From NCBI RefSeq assembly GCF_050947335.1, contig NW_027473327.1, positions 744,001 through 808,000 on the forward strand: a stretch of DNA of 64,000 bases, in the 5' to 3' direction. Of this stretch, positions 28,578 through 43,640 are shown in pieces; the stretch's first letter is position 1; each line of letters starts with the position of its first letter. The translations under genes were made by a program, and so were the position numbers. The DNA is from Megachile rotundata. Its lineage: Eukaryota > Arthropoda > Insecta > Hymenoptera > Megachilidae. The notes beneath the pieces are model-generated. The model ran no database searches. It was given only the letters and a program-made list of their open reading frames with translations, and was not told the origin of the DNA.

Positions 28578-31500
28578 TTAAGTTTGTATTTTTGTGATTT
28601 TATGATTGTGATTGTATGATTGTGATTGTATGATTGTGATTGTATGATTGTGATTGTATGATTGTGATTGTATGATTGTGATTGTATGATTGTGATTGTA
28701 TGATTGCGATTGTATGAATGCGATTGTATGATTGTGATTGCATAATTGTGATTGTATGATTGTGATTGTATGATTGTGCTTGTCTGATTGTGGTTGTATG
28801 ATTGTGATTGTATGATAGAGATTGTATGATTGTGATTGTATGATTGCGATTGTATGATTGCGATTGTATGATTGCGATTGTATGATTGTGATTGTATGAT
28901 TGTGATTGTATGATTGTGATTGTATGATTGTGATTGTATGATTGTGATTGTATGATTGTCATTGTATGATTGTGATAGTATGATTGTGATTGTATGATTG
29001 TGATTGTATGATTGTGATTGTATGATTATGATTGTATGATTGCGATTGTATGATTGTATTTGGGTGATTGTATTTGGGAGATTGTATTTGGGAGATTGTA
29101 ATTGTATGATTGCGATTGTATGATTGTGATTGTATGATTGTGATGTATGATTGTAATTGTATGATTATGATTGTATGATTGTGATTGTATGATTGAGATT
29201 GTATGATTGTTATTGTATGCTTGCGATTGTATGAATGTGATTGTATGATTGTGATTGTATGATTGTGATTGTATGATTGTGATTGTATGATTGTGATTGT
29301 ATGATTGTGATTGTATGATTGTGATTGTATGATTGTGATTGTATGATTGTGATTGTATGGTTGTGATTGAATGATTGTGAATGTACGATCGTGATTGTAC
29401 GATTGCGATTGTATGATTGTGATTGTATGATTGAGATTGTATGATTGAGATTGTATGATTGTGATTGTATGCTTGCGATTGTATGATTGTGATTGTATGA
29501 TTGTGATTGTATGATTGTGATTGTATGATTGTGCTTGTATGATTGTGATTGTATGATTATGATTGTATGATTGTGATTGTATGATTGTGATTGTATGATT
29601 GTGATTGTATGATTGTGATAGTATGATTGTGATTGTATGATTGTGATTGTATGACTGTGATTGTATGATTGTGATTGTATGATTGTTAAAGTATGATTGT
29701 GATGGTATGATTGTTAAAGTATGATTGTGATGGTATGATTGTGATTGTATGATTGTGATAGTATGATTGTGATTGTATGATTGCGATTGTATGATTGTGA
29801 TTGTATGATTGCGATTGTATGAATGCTATTGTATGATTGTGATTGTATGATTGTGATTGTATGATTGAGATTGTATGATTGTGATTGTATGCTTGCGATT
29901 GCATGATTGTGATTGTATGATTGTGATTGTATGATTATGTATGTATGATTGTGATTGTATGATTGTATTTGGGAGATTGTATTTGGGATATTGTAATTGT
30001 ATGATTGCGATTGTATGATTGTGATTGTATGATTGTGATTGTATGATTGTATTTGCGAGATTGCATTTGGGATACTGTAATTGTATGATTGCGATTGTAT
30101 GATTGCGATTGTATGATTGTGATTGTATGATTATGTATGTATGATTGTGATTGTATGATTGTATTTGGGAGATTGTATTTGGGATATTGTAATTGTATGA
30201 TTGCGATTGTATGATTGTGATTGTATGGTTATGATTGTATGATTGCGATTGTATGATTGCGATTGTATGATTGTGATTGTATGATTAAGTTTGTATTTTT
30301 GTGATTTTATGATTGTGATTGTATGATTGTGATTGTATGATTGTGATTGTATGATTGTGATTGTATGATTGTGATTGTATGATTGTGATTGTATGATTGC
30401 GATTGTATGAATGCGATTGTATGATTGTGATTGCATAATTGTGATTGTATGATTGTGATTGTATGATTGTGATTGTCTGATTGTGGTTGTATGATTGTGA
30501 TTGTATGATAGAGATTGTATGATTGTGATTGTATGATTGCGATTGTATGATTGCGATTGTATGATTGCGATTGTATGATTGTGATTGTATGATTGTGGTT
30601 GTATGGTTGTGATTGTATGATTGAGATTGTATGATTGTGATTGTATGATTGCGATTGTATGATTGCGATTGTATGATTGTGATTGCATGATTTTGAATGT
30701 ATGATTGTGATTGTATGATTGTGATTGTATGATTGTGATTGTATGATTGTGATTGTATGATTGTGATTGTATGATTGTGATTGTATGATTGTCATTGTAT
30801 GATTGTGATAGTATGATTGTGATTGTATGATTGTGATTGTATGATTGTGATTGTATGATTATGATTGTATGATTGCGATTGTATGATTGTATTTGGGTGA
30901 TTGTATTTGGGAGATTGTATTTGGGAGATTGTAATTGTATGATTGCGATTGTATGATTGTGATTGTATGATTGTGATGTATGATTGTAATTGTATGATTA
31001 TGATTGTATGATTGCGATTGTATGATTGAGATTGTATGATTGTTATTGTATGCTTGCGATTGTATGAATGTGATTGTATGATTGTGATTGTATGATTGTG
31101 ATTGTATGATTGTGATTGTATGATTGTGATTGTATGATTGTGATTGTATGATTGTGATTGTATGATTGTGATTGTATGATTGTGATTGTATGGTTGTGAT
31201 TGAATGATTGTGAATGTACGATCGTGATTGTACGATTGCGATTGTATGATTGTGATTGTATGATTGAGATTGTATGATTGTGATTGTATGCTTGCGATTG
31301 TATGATTGTGATTGTATGATTGTGATTGTATGATTGGGATTGTATGATTGTGATTGTATAGTTGTGATTGTATGATTGTGAATGTACGATTGTGATTGTA
31401 CGATTGCGATTGTATGATTGTGATTGTATGATTGTGATTGTATGATTGTGATTGTATGATTGTGATTGTATGATTGTATTTGGGAGATTGTATTTGGGAT

Positions 31501-34500
31501 ATTGTAATTGTATGATTGCGATTGTATGATTGCGATTGTATGATTGTGATTACATGATTGTGATTGTATGATTGTGATTGTATGATTGTGATTGTATGAT
31601 TGTGATTGTATGAGTGTGATTGTGTGATTGTGGTTGTGCGATTGATATTGTACGATTGTGATTGTACGATTGTGATTGGATGATTGTGATTGTATGATTA
31701 AGATTCTATGATTGTGATTGCATGATTGCGATTGTATGATTGTGATTGCATGATTTCGAATGTATGATTGTGATTGTATGATTGTGATTGTATGATTGTG
31801 ATTGTATGATTGTGATTGTATGATTGTGATTGTATGATTGTGATTGTATGATTGTGATTGTATGATTGTGATTGTATGATTGTGAAAGTATGATTGTGAT
31901 TGTATGATTGTGATTGTATGATTGTGATTGTATGATTGTGATTGTATGATTGTGATTGTATGATTGTGATTGTATGATTGTGATTGTATGATTGTGATTG
32001 TATGATTGTGATTGTATGATTGTGATTGTATGATTGTGATTGTATGATTGTGATTGTATGATTGTGATAGTATGATTGTGATTGTATGATTGTGATTGTA
32101 TGATTGTGATTGTATGATTGTATTTGGGAGATTGTATTTGGGAGATTGTATTTGGGAGATTGTAATTGTATGATTGCGATTGTATGATTGTGATTGTATG
32201 ATTGTGATGTATGATTGTAATTGTATGATTATGATTGTATGACTGTGATTGTATGATTGTGATGGTATGATTGTGATTGTATGATTGCGATCGTATGATT
32301 GTGATTGTATGATTATGATTGTATGATTGCGATTGTATGATTGCGATTGTATGATTGTGATTGTATGATTAAGTTTGTATTTTTGTGATTTTATGATTGT
32401 GATTGTATGATTGTGATTGTATGATTGTGATTGTATGATTGTGATTGTATGATTGTGATTGTATGATTGTGATTGTATGATTGCGATTGTATGAATGCGA
32501 TTGTATGATTGTGATTGCATAATTGTGATTGTATGATTGTGATTGTATGATTGTGATTGTCTGATTGTGGTTGTATGATTGTGATTGTATGATAGAGATT
32601 GTATGATTGTGATTGTATGATTGCGATTGTATGATTGCGATTGTATGATTGCGATTGTATGATTGTGATTGTATGATTGTGGTTGTATGGTTGTGATTGT
32701 ATGATTGAGATTGTATGATTGTGATTGTATGATTGCGATTGTATGATTGCGATTGTATGATTGTGATTGCATGATTTTGAATGTATGATTGTGATTGTAT
32801 GATTGTGATTGTATGATTGTGATTGTATGATTGTGATTGTATGATTGTGATTGTATGATTGTGATTGTATGATTGTCATTGTATGATTGTGATAGTATGA
32901 TTGTGATTGTATGATTGTGATTGTATGATTGTGATTGTATGATTGCGATTGTATGATTGTATTTGGGTGATTGTATTTGGGAGATTGTATTTGGGAGATT
33001 GTAATTGTATGATTGCGATTGTATGATTGTGATTGTATGATTGTGATGTATGATTGTAATTGTATGATTATGATTGTATGATTGTGATTGTATGATTGAG
33101 ATTGTATGATTGTTATTGTATGCTTGCGATTGTATGAATGTGATTGTATGATTGTGATTGTATGATTGTGATTGTATGATTGTGATTGTATGATTGTGAT
33201 TGTATGATTGTGATTATATGATTGTGATTGTATGATTGTGATTGTATGATTGTGATTGTATGATTGTGATTGTATGGTTGTGATTGAATGATTGTGAATG
33301 TACGATTGTGATTGTACGATTGCGATTGTATGATTGTGATTGTATGATTGAGATTGTATGATTGTGATTGTATGCTTGCGATTGTATGATTGTGATTGTA
33401 TGATTGTGATTGTATGATTGTGATTGTATGATTGTGCTTGTATGATTGTGATTGTATGATTATGATTGTATGATTGTGATTGTATGATTGTGATTGTATG
33501 ATTGTGATTGTATGATTGTGATAGTATGATTGTGATTGTATGATTGTGATTGTATGACTGTGATTGTATGATTGTGATTGTATGATTGTTAAAGTATGAT
33601 TGTGATGGTATGATTGTTAAAGTATGATTGTGATGGTATGATTGTGATTGTATGATTGTGATAGTATGATTGTGATTGTATGATTGCGATTGTATGATTG
33701 TGATTGTATGATTGCGATTGTATGAATGCTATTGTATGATTGTGATTGTATGATTGTGATTGTATGATTGTGATTGTATGATTGTGATTGTATGATTGTG
33801 ATTGTATGATTGTGATTGTATGATTGTGATTGTATGATTGTGATTGTATGATTGTATTTGGGAGATTGTATTTGGGATATTGTAATTGTATGATTGCGAT
33901 TGTATGATTGTGATTGTATGATTGTGATTGTATGATTGTGATTGTATGATTGTGATTGTATGATTGTCATTGTATGATTGTGATAGTATGATTGTGATTG
34001 TATGATTGTGATTGTATGATTGTGATTGTATGATTATGATTGTATGATTGCGATTGTATGATTGTATTTGGGTGATTGTATTTGGGAGATTGTATTTGGG
34101 AGATTATAATTGTATGATTGCGATTGTATGATTGTGATTGTATGATTGTGATGTGTGATTGTAATTGTATGATTATGATTGTATGATTGTGATTGTATGA
34201 TTGAGATTGTATGATTGTTATTGTATGATTGTGATGTATGATTGTAATTGTATGATTATGATTGTATGATTGTGATTGTATGATTGAGATTGTATGATTG
34301 TTATTGTATGCTTGCGATTGTATGAATGTGATTGTATGATTGTGATTGTATGATTGTGATTGTATGATTGTGATTGTATGATTGTGATTGTATGATTGTG
34401 ATTGTATGATTGTGATTGTATGATTGTGATTGTATGATTGTGATTGTATGATTGTGATTGTATGATTGTGATTGTATGATTGTGATTGTATGGTTGTGAT

Positions 34501-37500
34501 TGTATGATTGTGAATGTACGATTGTGATTGTACGATTGCGATTGTATGATTGTGATTGTATGATTGTGATTGTATGATTGTGATTGTATGATTGTGATTG
34601 TATGATTGTATTTGGGAGATTGTATTTGGGATATTGTAATTGTATGATTGCGATTGTATGATTGCGATTGTATGATTGTGATTACATGATTGTGATTGGA
34701 TGATTGTGATTGTATGATTGTGATTGTATGATTGTGATTGTATGAGTGTGATTGTGTGATTGTGGTTGTGCGATTGATATTGTACGATTGTGATTGTATG
34801 ATTAAGATTCTATGATTGTGATTGCATGATTGCGATTGTATGATTGTGATTGCATGATTTCGAATGTATGATTGTGATTGTATGATTGTGATTGTATGAT
34901 TGTGATTGTATGATTGTGATTGTATGATTGTGATTGTATGATTGTGATTGTATGATTGTGATTGTATGATTGTGATTGTATGATTGTGATTGTATGATTG
35001 TGATTGTATGATTGTGATTGTATGATTGTGATTGTATGATTGTGATTGTATGATTGTGATTGTATGATTGTGATTGTATGATTGTGATTGTATGATTGTG
35101 ATAGTATGATTGTGATTGTATGATTGTGATTGTATGATTGTGATTGTATGATTGTGATTGTATGATTGTGATTGTATGATTGTGATTGTATGATTATGGT
35201 TGTATGATTGTGATTGTATGATTGTGATTGTATGATTGTGATTGTATGATTGTGAATGCATGATTGTGATAGTATGATTGTGATTGTATGATTGTGATGT
35301 ATGATTGTAATTGTATGATTATGATTGTATGATTGTGATTCTGTGATTGTGATTGTATGATTGTATTTGGGAGATTGTATTTGGGATATTGTAATTGTAT
35401 GATTGCGATTGTATGATTGTGATTGTATGATTGTGATTGTATGATTGTATTTGCGAGATTGCATTTGGGATACTGTAATTGTATGATTGCGATTGTATGA
35501 TTGCGATTGTATGATTGTGATTGTATGATTATGTATGTATGATTGTGATTGTATGATTGTATTTGGGAGATTGTATTTGGGATATTGTAATTGTATGATT
35601 GCGATTGTATGATTGTGATTGTATGATTGTGATGTATGATTGTAAGTGTATGATTATGATTGTATGACTGTGATTGTATGATTGTGATGGTATGATTGTG
35701 ATTGTATGATTGCGATCGTATGATTGTGATTGTATGGTTATGATTGTATGATTGCGATTGTATGATTGCGATTGTATGATTGTGATTGTATGATTAAGTT
35801 TGTATTTTTGTGATTTTATGATTGTGATTGTATGATTGTGATTGTATGATTGTGATTGTATGATTGTGATTGTATGATTGTGATTGTATGATTGTGATTG
35901 TATGATTGCGATTGTATGAATGCGATTGTATGATTGTGATTGCATAATTGTGATTGTATGATTGTGATTGTATGATTGTGCTTGTCTGATTGTGGTTGTA
36001 TGATTGTGATTGTATGATAGAGATTGTATGATTGTGATTGTATGATTGCGATTGTATGATTGCGATTGTATGATTGCGATTGTATGATTGTGATTGTATG
36101 ATTGTGATTGTATGATTGTGATTGTATGATTGTGATTGTATGATTGTGATTGTATGATTGTCATTGTATGATTGTGATAGTATGATTGTGATTGTATGAT
36201 TGTGATTGTATGATTGTGATTGTATGATTATGATTGTATGATTGCGATTGTATGATTGTATTTGGGTGATTGTATTTGGGAGATTGTATTTGGGAGATTG
36301 TAATTGTATGATTGCGATTGTATGATTGTGATTGTATGATCGTGATTGTATGATTGTGATTGTATGATTGTGATTGTATGATTGTGATTGTATGATTGTG
36401 ATTGTATGATTATGGTTGTATGATTGTGATTGTATGATTGTGATTGTATGATTGTGATTGTATGATTGTGAATGCATGATTGTGATAGTATGAATGTGAT
36501 TGTATGATTGTGATTGTATGATTGTGATTGTATGATTGTGATTGTATGATTGTGATTGTATGATTGTGATTGTATGATTGTGATTGTATGATTTGGATTG
36601 TATGATTGTCATTGTATGATTGTGATTGTATGATTGTGATTGTATGGTTGTGATTGAATGATTGTGAATGTACGATCGTGATTGTACGATTGCGATTGTA
36701 TGATTGTGATTGTATGATTGAGATTGTATGATTGAGATTGTATGATTGTGATTGTATGCTTGCGATTGTATGATTGTGATTGTATGATTGTGATTGTATG
36801 ATTGTGATTGTATGATTGTGCTTGTATGATTGTGATTGTATGATTATGATTGTATGATTGTGATTGTATGATTGTGATTGTATGATTGTGATTGTATGAT
36901 TGTGATAGTATGATTGTGATTGTATGATTGTGATTGTATGACTGTGATTGTATGATTGTGATTGTATGATTGTTAAAGTATGATTGTGATGGTATGATTG
37001 TTAAAGTATGATTGTGATGGTATGATTGTGATTGTATGATTGTGATAGTATGATTGTGATTGTATGATTGCGATTGTATGATTGTGATTGTATGATTGCG
37101 ATTGTATGAATGCTATTGTATGATTGTGATTGTATGATTGTGATTGTATGATTGAGATTGTATGATTGTGATTGTATGCTTGCGATTGCATGATTGTGAT
37201 TGTATGATTGTGATTGTATGATTGTGATTGTATGATTGTGATTGTATGATTGTGATTGTATGATTATGATTGTATGATTGTGATTGTATGATTGTGATTG
37301 TATGGTTGTGATTGTATGATTGTGATAGTATGACTGTGATTGTATGATTGTGATTGTATGACTGTGATTGTATGATTGTGATTGTATGATTGTGATTGTA
37401 TGATTGTGAAAGTATGATTGTGATGGTATGATTGTGATTGTATGATTGTGATTGTATGATTGTGATTGTCTGATTGTGGTTGTGCGATTGTGATTGTACG

Positions 37501-40500
37501 ATTGTGATTGTACGATTGTTATTGAATGATTGTGATTGTATGATTGTGATTGTATGATTGTATTTGCGAGATTGTATTTGGGATACTGTAATTGTATGAT
37601 TGCGATTGTATGATTGCGATTGTATGATTGTGATTGTATGATTATGTATGTATGATTGTGATTGTATGATTGTATTTGGGAGATTGTATTTGGGAGATTG
37701 TATTTGGGAGATTGTAATTGTATGATTGCGATTGTATGATTGTGATTGTATGATCGTGATTGTATGATTGTGATTGTATGATTGTGATTGTATGATTGTG
37801 ATTGTATGATTGTGATTGTATGATTATGGTTGTATGATTGTGATTGTATGATTGTGATTGTATGATTGTGATTGTATGATTGTGATTGTATGATTGTGAA
37901 TGCATGATTGTGATAGTATGATTGTGATTGTATGATTGTGATGTATGATTGTAATTGTATGATTATGATTGTATGATTGTGATTGTGTGATTGTGATTGT
38001 ATGATTGTATTTGGGAGATTGTATTTGGGATATTGTAATTGTATGATTGCGATTGTATGATTGTGATTGTATGATTGTGATTGTATGATTGTATTTGCGA
38101 GATTGTATTTGGGATACTGTAATTGTATGATTGCGATTGTATGATTGCGATTGTATGATTGTGATTGTATGATTATGTATGTATGATTGTGATTGTATGA
38201 TTGTATTTGGGATATTGTAATTGTATGATTGCGATTGTATGATTGTGATTGTATGATTGTGATGTATGATTGTAATTGTATGATTATGATTGTATGACTG
38301 TGATTGTATGATTGTGATGGTATGATTGTGATTGTATGATTGCGATCGTATGATTGTGATTGTATGATTATGATTGTATGATTGCGATTGTATGATTGCG
38401 ATTGTATGATTGTGATTGTATGATTAAGTTTGTATTTTTGTGATTTTATGATTGTGATTGTATGATTGTGATTGTATGATTGTGATTGTATGATTGTGAT
38501 TGTATGATTGTGATTGTATGATTGTGATTGTATGATTGCGATTGTATGAATGCGATTGTATGATTGTGATTGCATAATTGTGATTGTATGATTGTGATTG
38601 TATGATTGTGATTGTCTGATTGTGGTTGTATGATTGTGATTGTATGATAGAGATTGTATGATTGTGATTGTATGATTGCGATTGTATGATTGCGATTGTA
38701 TGATTGCGATTGTATGATTGTGATTGTATGATTGTGGTTGTATGGTTGTGATTGTATGATTGAGATTGTATGATTGTGATTGTATGATTGCGATTGTATG
38801 ATTGCGATTGTATGATTCTGATTGCATGATTTTGAATGTATGATTGTGATTGTATGATTGTGATTGTATGATTGTGATTGTATGATTGTGATTGTATGAT
38901 TGTGATTGTATGATTGTGATTGTATGATTGTGATTGTATGATTGTGATTGTATGATTGTGATTGTATGATTGTGATTGTATGATTGTGATTGTATGATTG
39001 TGATTGTATGATTGTGATTGTATGATTGTGATTGTATGATTGTGATTGTATGGTTGTGATTGTATGATTGTGAATGTACGATTGTGATTGTACGATTGCG
39101 ATTGTATGATTGTGATTGTATGATTGTGATTGTATGATTGTGATTGTATGATTGTGATTGTATGATTGTATTTGGGAGATTGTATTTGGGATATTGTAAT
39201 TGTATGATTGCGATTGTATGATTGCGATTGTATGATTGTGATTACATGATTGTGATTGGATGATTGTGATTGTATGATTGTGATTGTATGATTGTGATTG
39301 TATGAGTGTGATTGTGTGATTGTGGTTGTGCGATTGATATTGTACGATTGTGATTGTATGATTAAGATTCTATGATTGTGATTGCATGATTGCGATTGTA
39401 TGATTGTGATTGCATGATTTCGAATGTATGATTGTGATTGTATGATTGTGATTGTATGATTGTGATTGTATGATTGTGATTGTATGATTGTGATTGTATG
39501 ATTGTGATTGTATGATTGTGATTGTATGATTGTGAAAGTATGATTGTGATTGTATGATTGTGATTGTATGATTGTGATTGTATGATTGTGATTGTATGAT
39601 TGTGATTGTATGATTGTGATTGTATGATTGTGATTGTATGATTGTGATTGTATGATTGTGATTGTATGATTGTGATTGTATGATTGTGATTGTATGATTG
39701 TGATTGTATGATTGTGATAGTATGATTGTGATTGTATGATTGTGATTGTATGATTGTGATTGTATGATTGTATTTGGGAGATTGTATTTGGGAGATTGTA
39801 TTTGGGAGATTGTAATTGTATGATTGCGATTGTATGATTGTGATTGTATGATCGTGATTGTATGATTGTGATTGTATGATTGTGATTGTATGATTGTGAT
39901 TGTATGATTGTGATTGTATGATTATGGTTGTATGATTGTGATTGTATGATTGTGATTGTATGATTGTGATTGTATGATTGTGAATGCATGATTGTGATAG
40001 TATGATTGTGATTGTATGATTGTGATGTATGATTGTAATTGTATGATTATGATTGTATGATTGTGATTCTGTGATTGTGATTGTATGATTGTATTTGGGA
40101 GATTGTATTTGGGATATTGTAATTGTATGATTGCGATTGTATGATTGTGATTGTATGATTGTGATTGTATGATTGTATTTGCGAGATTGCATTTGGGATA
40201 CTGTAATTGTATGATTGCGATTGTATGATTGCGATTGTATGATTGTGATTGTATGATTATGTATGTATGATTGTGATTGTATGATTGTATTTGGGAGATT
40301 GTATTTGGGATATTGTAATTGTATGATTGCGATTGTATGATTGTGATTGTATGATTGTGATGTATGATTGTAAGTGTATGATTATGATTGTATGACTGTG
40401 ATTGTATGATTGTGATGGTATGATTGTGATTGTATGATTGCGATCGTATGATTGTGATTGTATGGTTATGATTGTATGATTGCGATTGTATGATTGCGAT

Positions 40501-42221
40501 TGTATGATTGTGATTGTATGATTAAGTTTGTATTTTTGTGATTTTATGATTGTGATTGTATGATTGTGATTGTATGATTGTGATTGTATGATTGTGATTG
40601 TATGATTGTGATTGTATGATTGTGATTGTATGATTGTGATTGTATGATTGTGATTGTATGATTGCGATTGTATGAATGCGATTGTATGATTGTGATTGCA
40701 TAATTGTGATTGTATGATTGTGATTGTATGATTGTGCTTGTCTGATTGTGGTTGTATGATTGTGATTGTATGATAGAGATTGTATGATTGTGATTGTATG
40801 ATTGCGATTGTATGATTGCGATTGTATGATTGCGATTGTATGATTGTGATTGTATGATTGTGATTGTATGATTGTGATTGTATGATTGTGATTGTATGAT
40901 TGTGATTGTATGATTGTCATTGTATGATTGTGATAGTATGATTGTGATTGTATGATTGTGATTGTATGATTGTGATTGTATGATTATGATTGTATGATTG
41001 CGATTGTATGATTGTATTTGGGTGATTGTATTTGGGAGATTGTATTTGGGAGATTGTAATTGTATGATTGCGATTGTATGATTGTGATTGTATGATTGTG
41101 ATGTATGATTGTAATTGTATGATTATGATTGTATGATTGTGATTGTATGATTGAGATTGTATGATTGTTATTGTATGCTTGCGATTGTATGAATGTGATT
41201 GTATGATTGTGATTGTATGATTGTGATTGTATGATTGTGATTGTATGATTGTGATTGTATGATTGTGATTGTATGATTGTGATTGTATGATTGTGATTGT
41301 ATGGTTGTGATTGAATGATTGTGAATGTACGATCGTGATTGTACGATTGCGATTGTATGATTGTGATTGTATGATTGAGATTGTATGATTGAGATTGTAT
41401 GATTGTGATTGTATGCTTGCGATTGTATGATTGTGATTGTATGATTGTGATTGTATGATTGTGATTGTATGATTGTGCTTGTATGATTGTGATTGTATGA
41501 TTATGATTGTATGATTGTGATTGTATGATTGTGATTGTATGATTGTGATTGTATGATTGTGATAGTATGATAGTGATTGTATGATTGTGATTGTATGACT
41601 GTGATTGTATGATTGTGATTGTATGATTGTTAAAGTATGATTGTGATGGTATGATTGTTAAAGTATGATTGTGATGGTATGATTGTGATTGTATGATTGT
41701 GATAGTATGATTGTGATTGTATGATTGCGATTGTATGATTGTGATTGTATGATTGCGATTGTATGAATGCTATTGTATGATTGTGATTGTATGATTGTGA
41801 TTGTATGATTGAGATTGTATGATTGTGATTGTATGCTTGCGATTGCATGATTGTGATTGTATGATTGTGATTGTATGATTGTGATTGTATGATTGTGATT
41901 GTATGATTATGATTGTATGATTGTGATTGTATGATTGTGATTGTATGGTTGTGATTGTATGATTGTGATAGTATGATTGTGATTGTATGATTGTGATTGT
42001 ATGACTGTGATTGTATGATTGTGATTGTATGATTGTGATTGTATGATTGTGAAAGAATGATTGTGATGGTATGATTGTGATTGTATGATTGTGATTGTAT
42101 GATTGTGATTGTATGATTGTGATTGTCTGATTGTGGTTGTGCGATTGTGATTGTACGATTGTGATTGTACGATTGTTATTGAATGATTGTGATTGTATGA
42201 TTGTGATTGTATGATTGTATT

Positions 42222-42600
42222 TGCGAGATGCGATTGTATGATTGTGATTGTATGATTGTGATTGTATGATTGTGATTGTATGATTGTGATTGTATGATTG
42301 TGATTGTATGATTATGGTTGTATGATTGTGATTTGTATGATTGTGATTGTATGATTGTGATTGTATGATTGTGATTGTATGATTGTGAATGCATGATTGT
42401 GATAGTATGATCGTGATTGTATGATTGTGATTGTATGATTGTGATTGTATGATTGTGATTGTATGATTGTGATTGTATGATTGTGATTGTATGATTATGG
42501 TTGTATGATTGTGATTGTATGATTGTGATTGTATGATTGTGATTGTATGATTGTGATTGTATGATTGTGAATGCATGATTGTGATAGTATGATTGTGATT
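42222..42600. repeat. Rearranged segment with out-of-register junction
   Basis: Copy 1 at 27.17-27.55 kb reads TTTGCGAG, TTTGGGATACTG, TATGTATG, a TTTGGGAG triplet, GATCGTG, TATGATTATGG, GAATGCATG. Here TTTGCGAG at about 42,222-42,230 runs straight into ATGCGATTG, which breaks the 14-bp register. The TATGATTATGG to GAATGCATG stretch then appears twice (TATGG markers at 42,311 and 42,494; GAATGCATG at 42,387 and 42,569). The first of these copies carries a one-base insertion, GATTTGTATG, near 42,330. The simplest reading is a deletion of roughly 150 bp plus a duplication of about 182 bp. Confidence 0.78.
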
Positions 42601-43093
42601 GTATGATTGTGATGTATGATTGTAATTGTATGATTATGATTGTATGATTGTGATTGTGTGATTGTGATTGTATGATTGTATTTGGGAGATTGTATTTGGG
42701 ATATTGTAATTGTATGATTGCGATTGTATGATTGTGATTGTATGATTGTGATTGTATGATTGTATTTGCGAGATTGTATTTGGGATACTGTAATTGTATG
42801 ATTGCGATTGTATGATTGCGATTGTATGATTGTGATTGTATGATTATGTATGTATGATTGTGATTGTATGATTGTATTTGGGATATTGTAATTGTATGAT
42901 TGCGATTGTATGATTGTGATTGTATGATTGTGATGTATGATTGTAATTGTATGATTATGATTGTATGACTGTGATTGTATGATTGTGATGGTATGATTGT
43001 GATTGTATGATTGCGATCGTATGATTGTGATTGTATGATTATGATTGTATGATTGCGATTGTATGATTGCGATTGTATGATTGTGATTGTATG

Positions 43094-43640
43094 ATTAAGT
43101 TTGTATTTTTGTGATTTTATGATTGTGATTGTATGATTGTGATTGTATGATTGTGATTGTATGATTGTGATTGTATGATTGTGATTGTATGATTGTGATT
43201 GTATGATTGCGATTGTATGAATGCGATTGTATGATTGTGATTGCATAATTGTGATTGTATGATTGTGATTGTATGATTGTGATTGTCTGATTGTGGTTGT
43301 ATGATTGTGATTGTATGATAGAGATTGTATGATTGTGATTGTATGATTGCGATTGTATGATTGCGATTGTATGATTGCGATTGTATGATTGTGATTGTAT
43401 GATTGTGGTTGTATGGTTGTGATTGTATGATTGAGATTGTATGATTGTGATTGTATGATTGCGATTGTATGATTGCGATTGTATGATTGTGATTGCATGA
43501 TTTTGAATGTATGATTGTGATTGTATGATTGTGATTGTATGATTGTGATTGTATGATTGTGATTGTATGATTGTGATTGTATGATTGTGATTGTATGATT
43601 GTGATTGTATGATTGCGATTGTATGATTGTGATTGTATGA
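43094..43640. repeat. 546-bp spacing of paired TTAAGTTTG markers, copy 2
   Basis: The exact 546-bp pairing of 28,031/28,577 recurs here 15,063 bp downstream. The first module has ATTGTGATTGTCTG where copy 1 has ATCGTGATTGTCTG, one of the few substitutions between the macro-copies. Confidence 0.8.

Larger units (their letters stand above)
15065..29945. repeat. 15-kb macro-repeat, copy 1
   Basis: This block has a near-identical copy starting 14,881 bp downstream. The offset then shifts through 14,867, 15,049, 15,063 and 15,077 as whole units are gained or lost. TTAAGTTTG markers at 15403, 17501, 20912, 23374, 25472, 28031 and 28577 give spacings 2,098, 3,411, 2,462, 2,098, 2,559 and 546. Private variants shared with copy 2 include GATAGTATGACTG near 22,27x, GATTCTGATTGCATG near 23,769, GATAGTATGATAGTG near 26,512 and GAAAGAATG at 27,002. 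Inside the block, about 21.6-23.8 kb repeats at 26.3-28.4 kb with an exact offset of 4,657. Confidence 0.88.

Noticed and set aside
29686..29904. Recurrent 72-codon frame between a GTATGCTTGCGATTGCATG unit and the TTAAAG doublet, also at 21,924, 26,581, 36,973, 41,630, 44,763, 58,032 and 62,648
   Set aside because: Its repetition with identical length comes from duplication of the module, and its ends are fixed by repeat variants. Nothing marks it as a gene.
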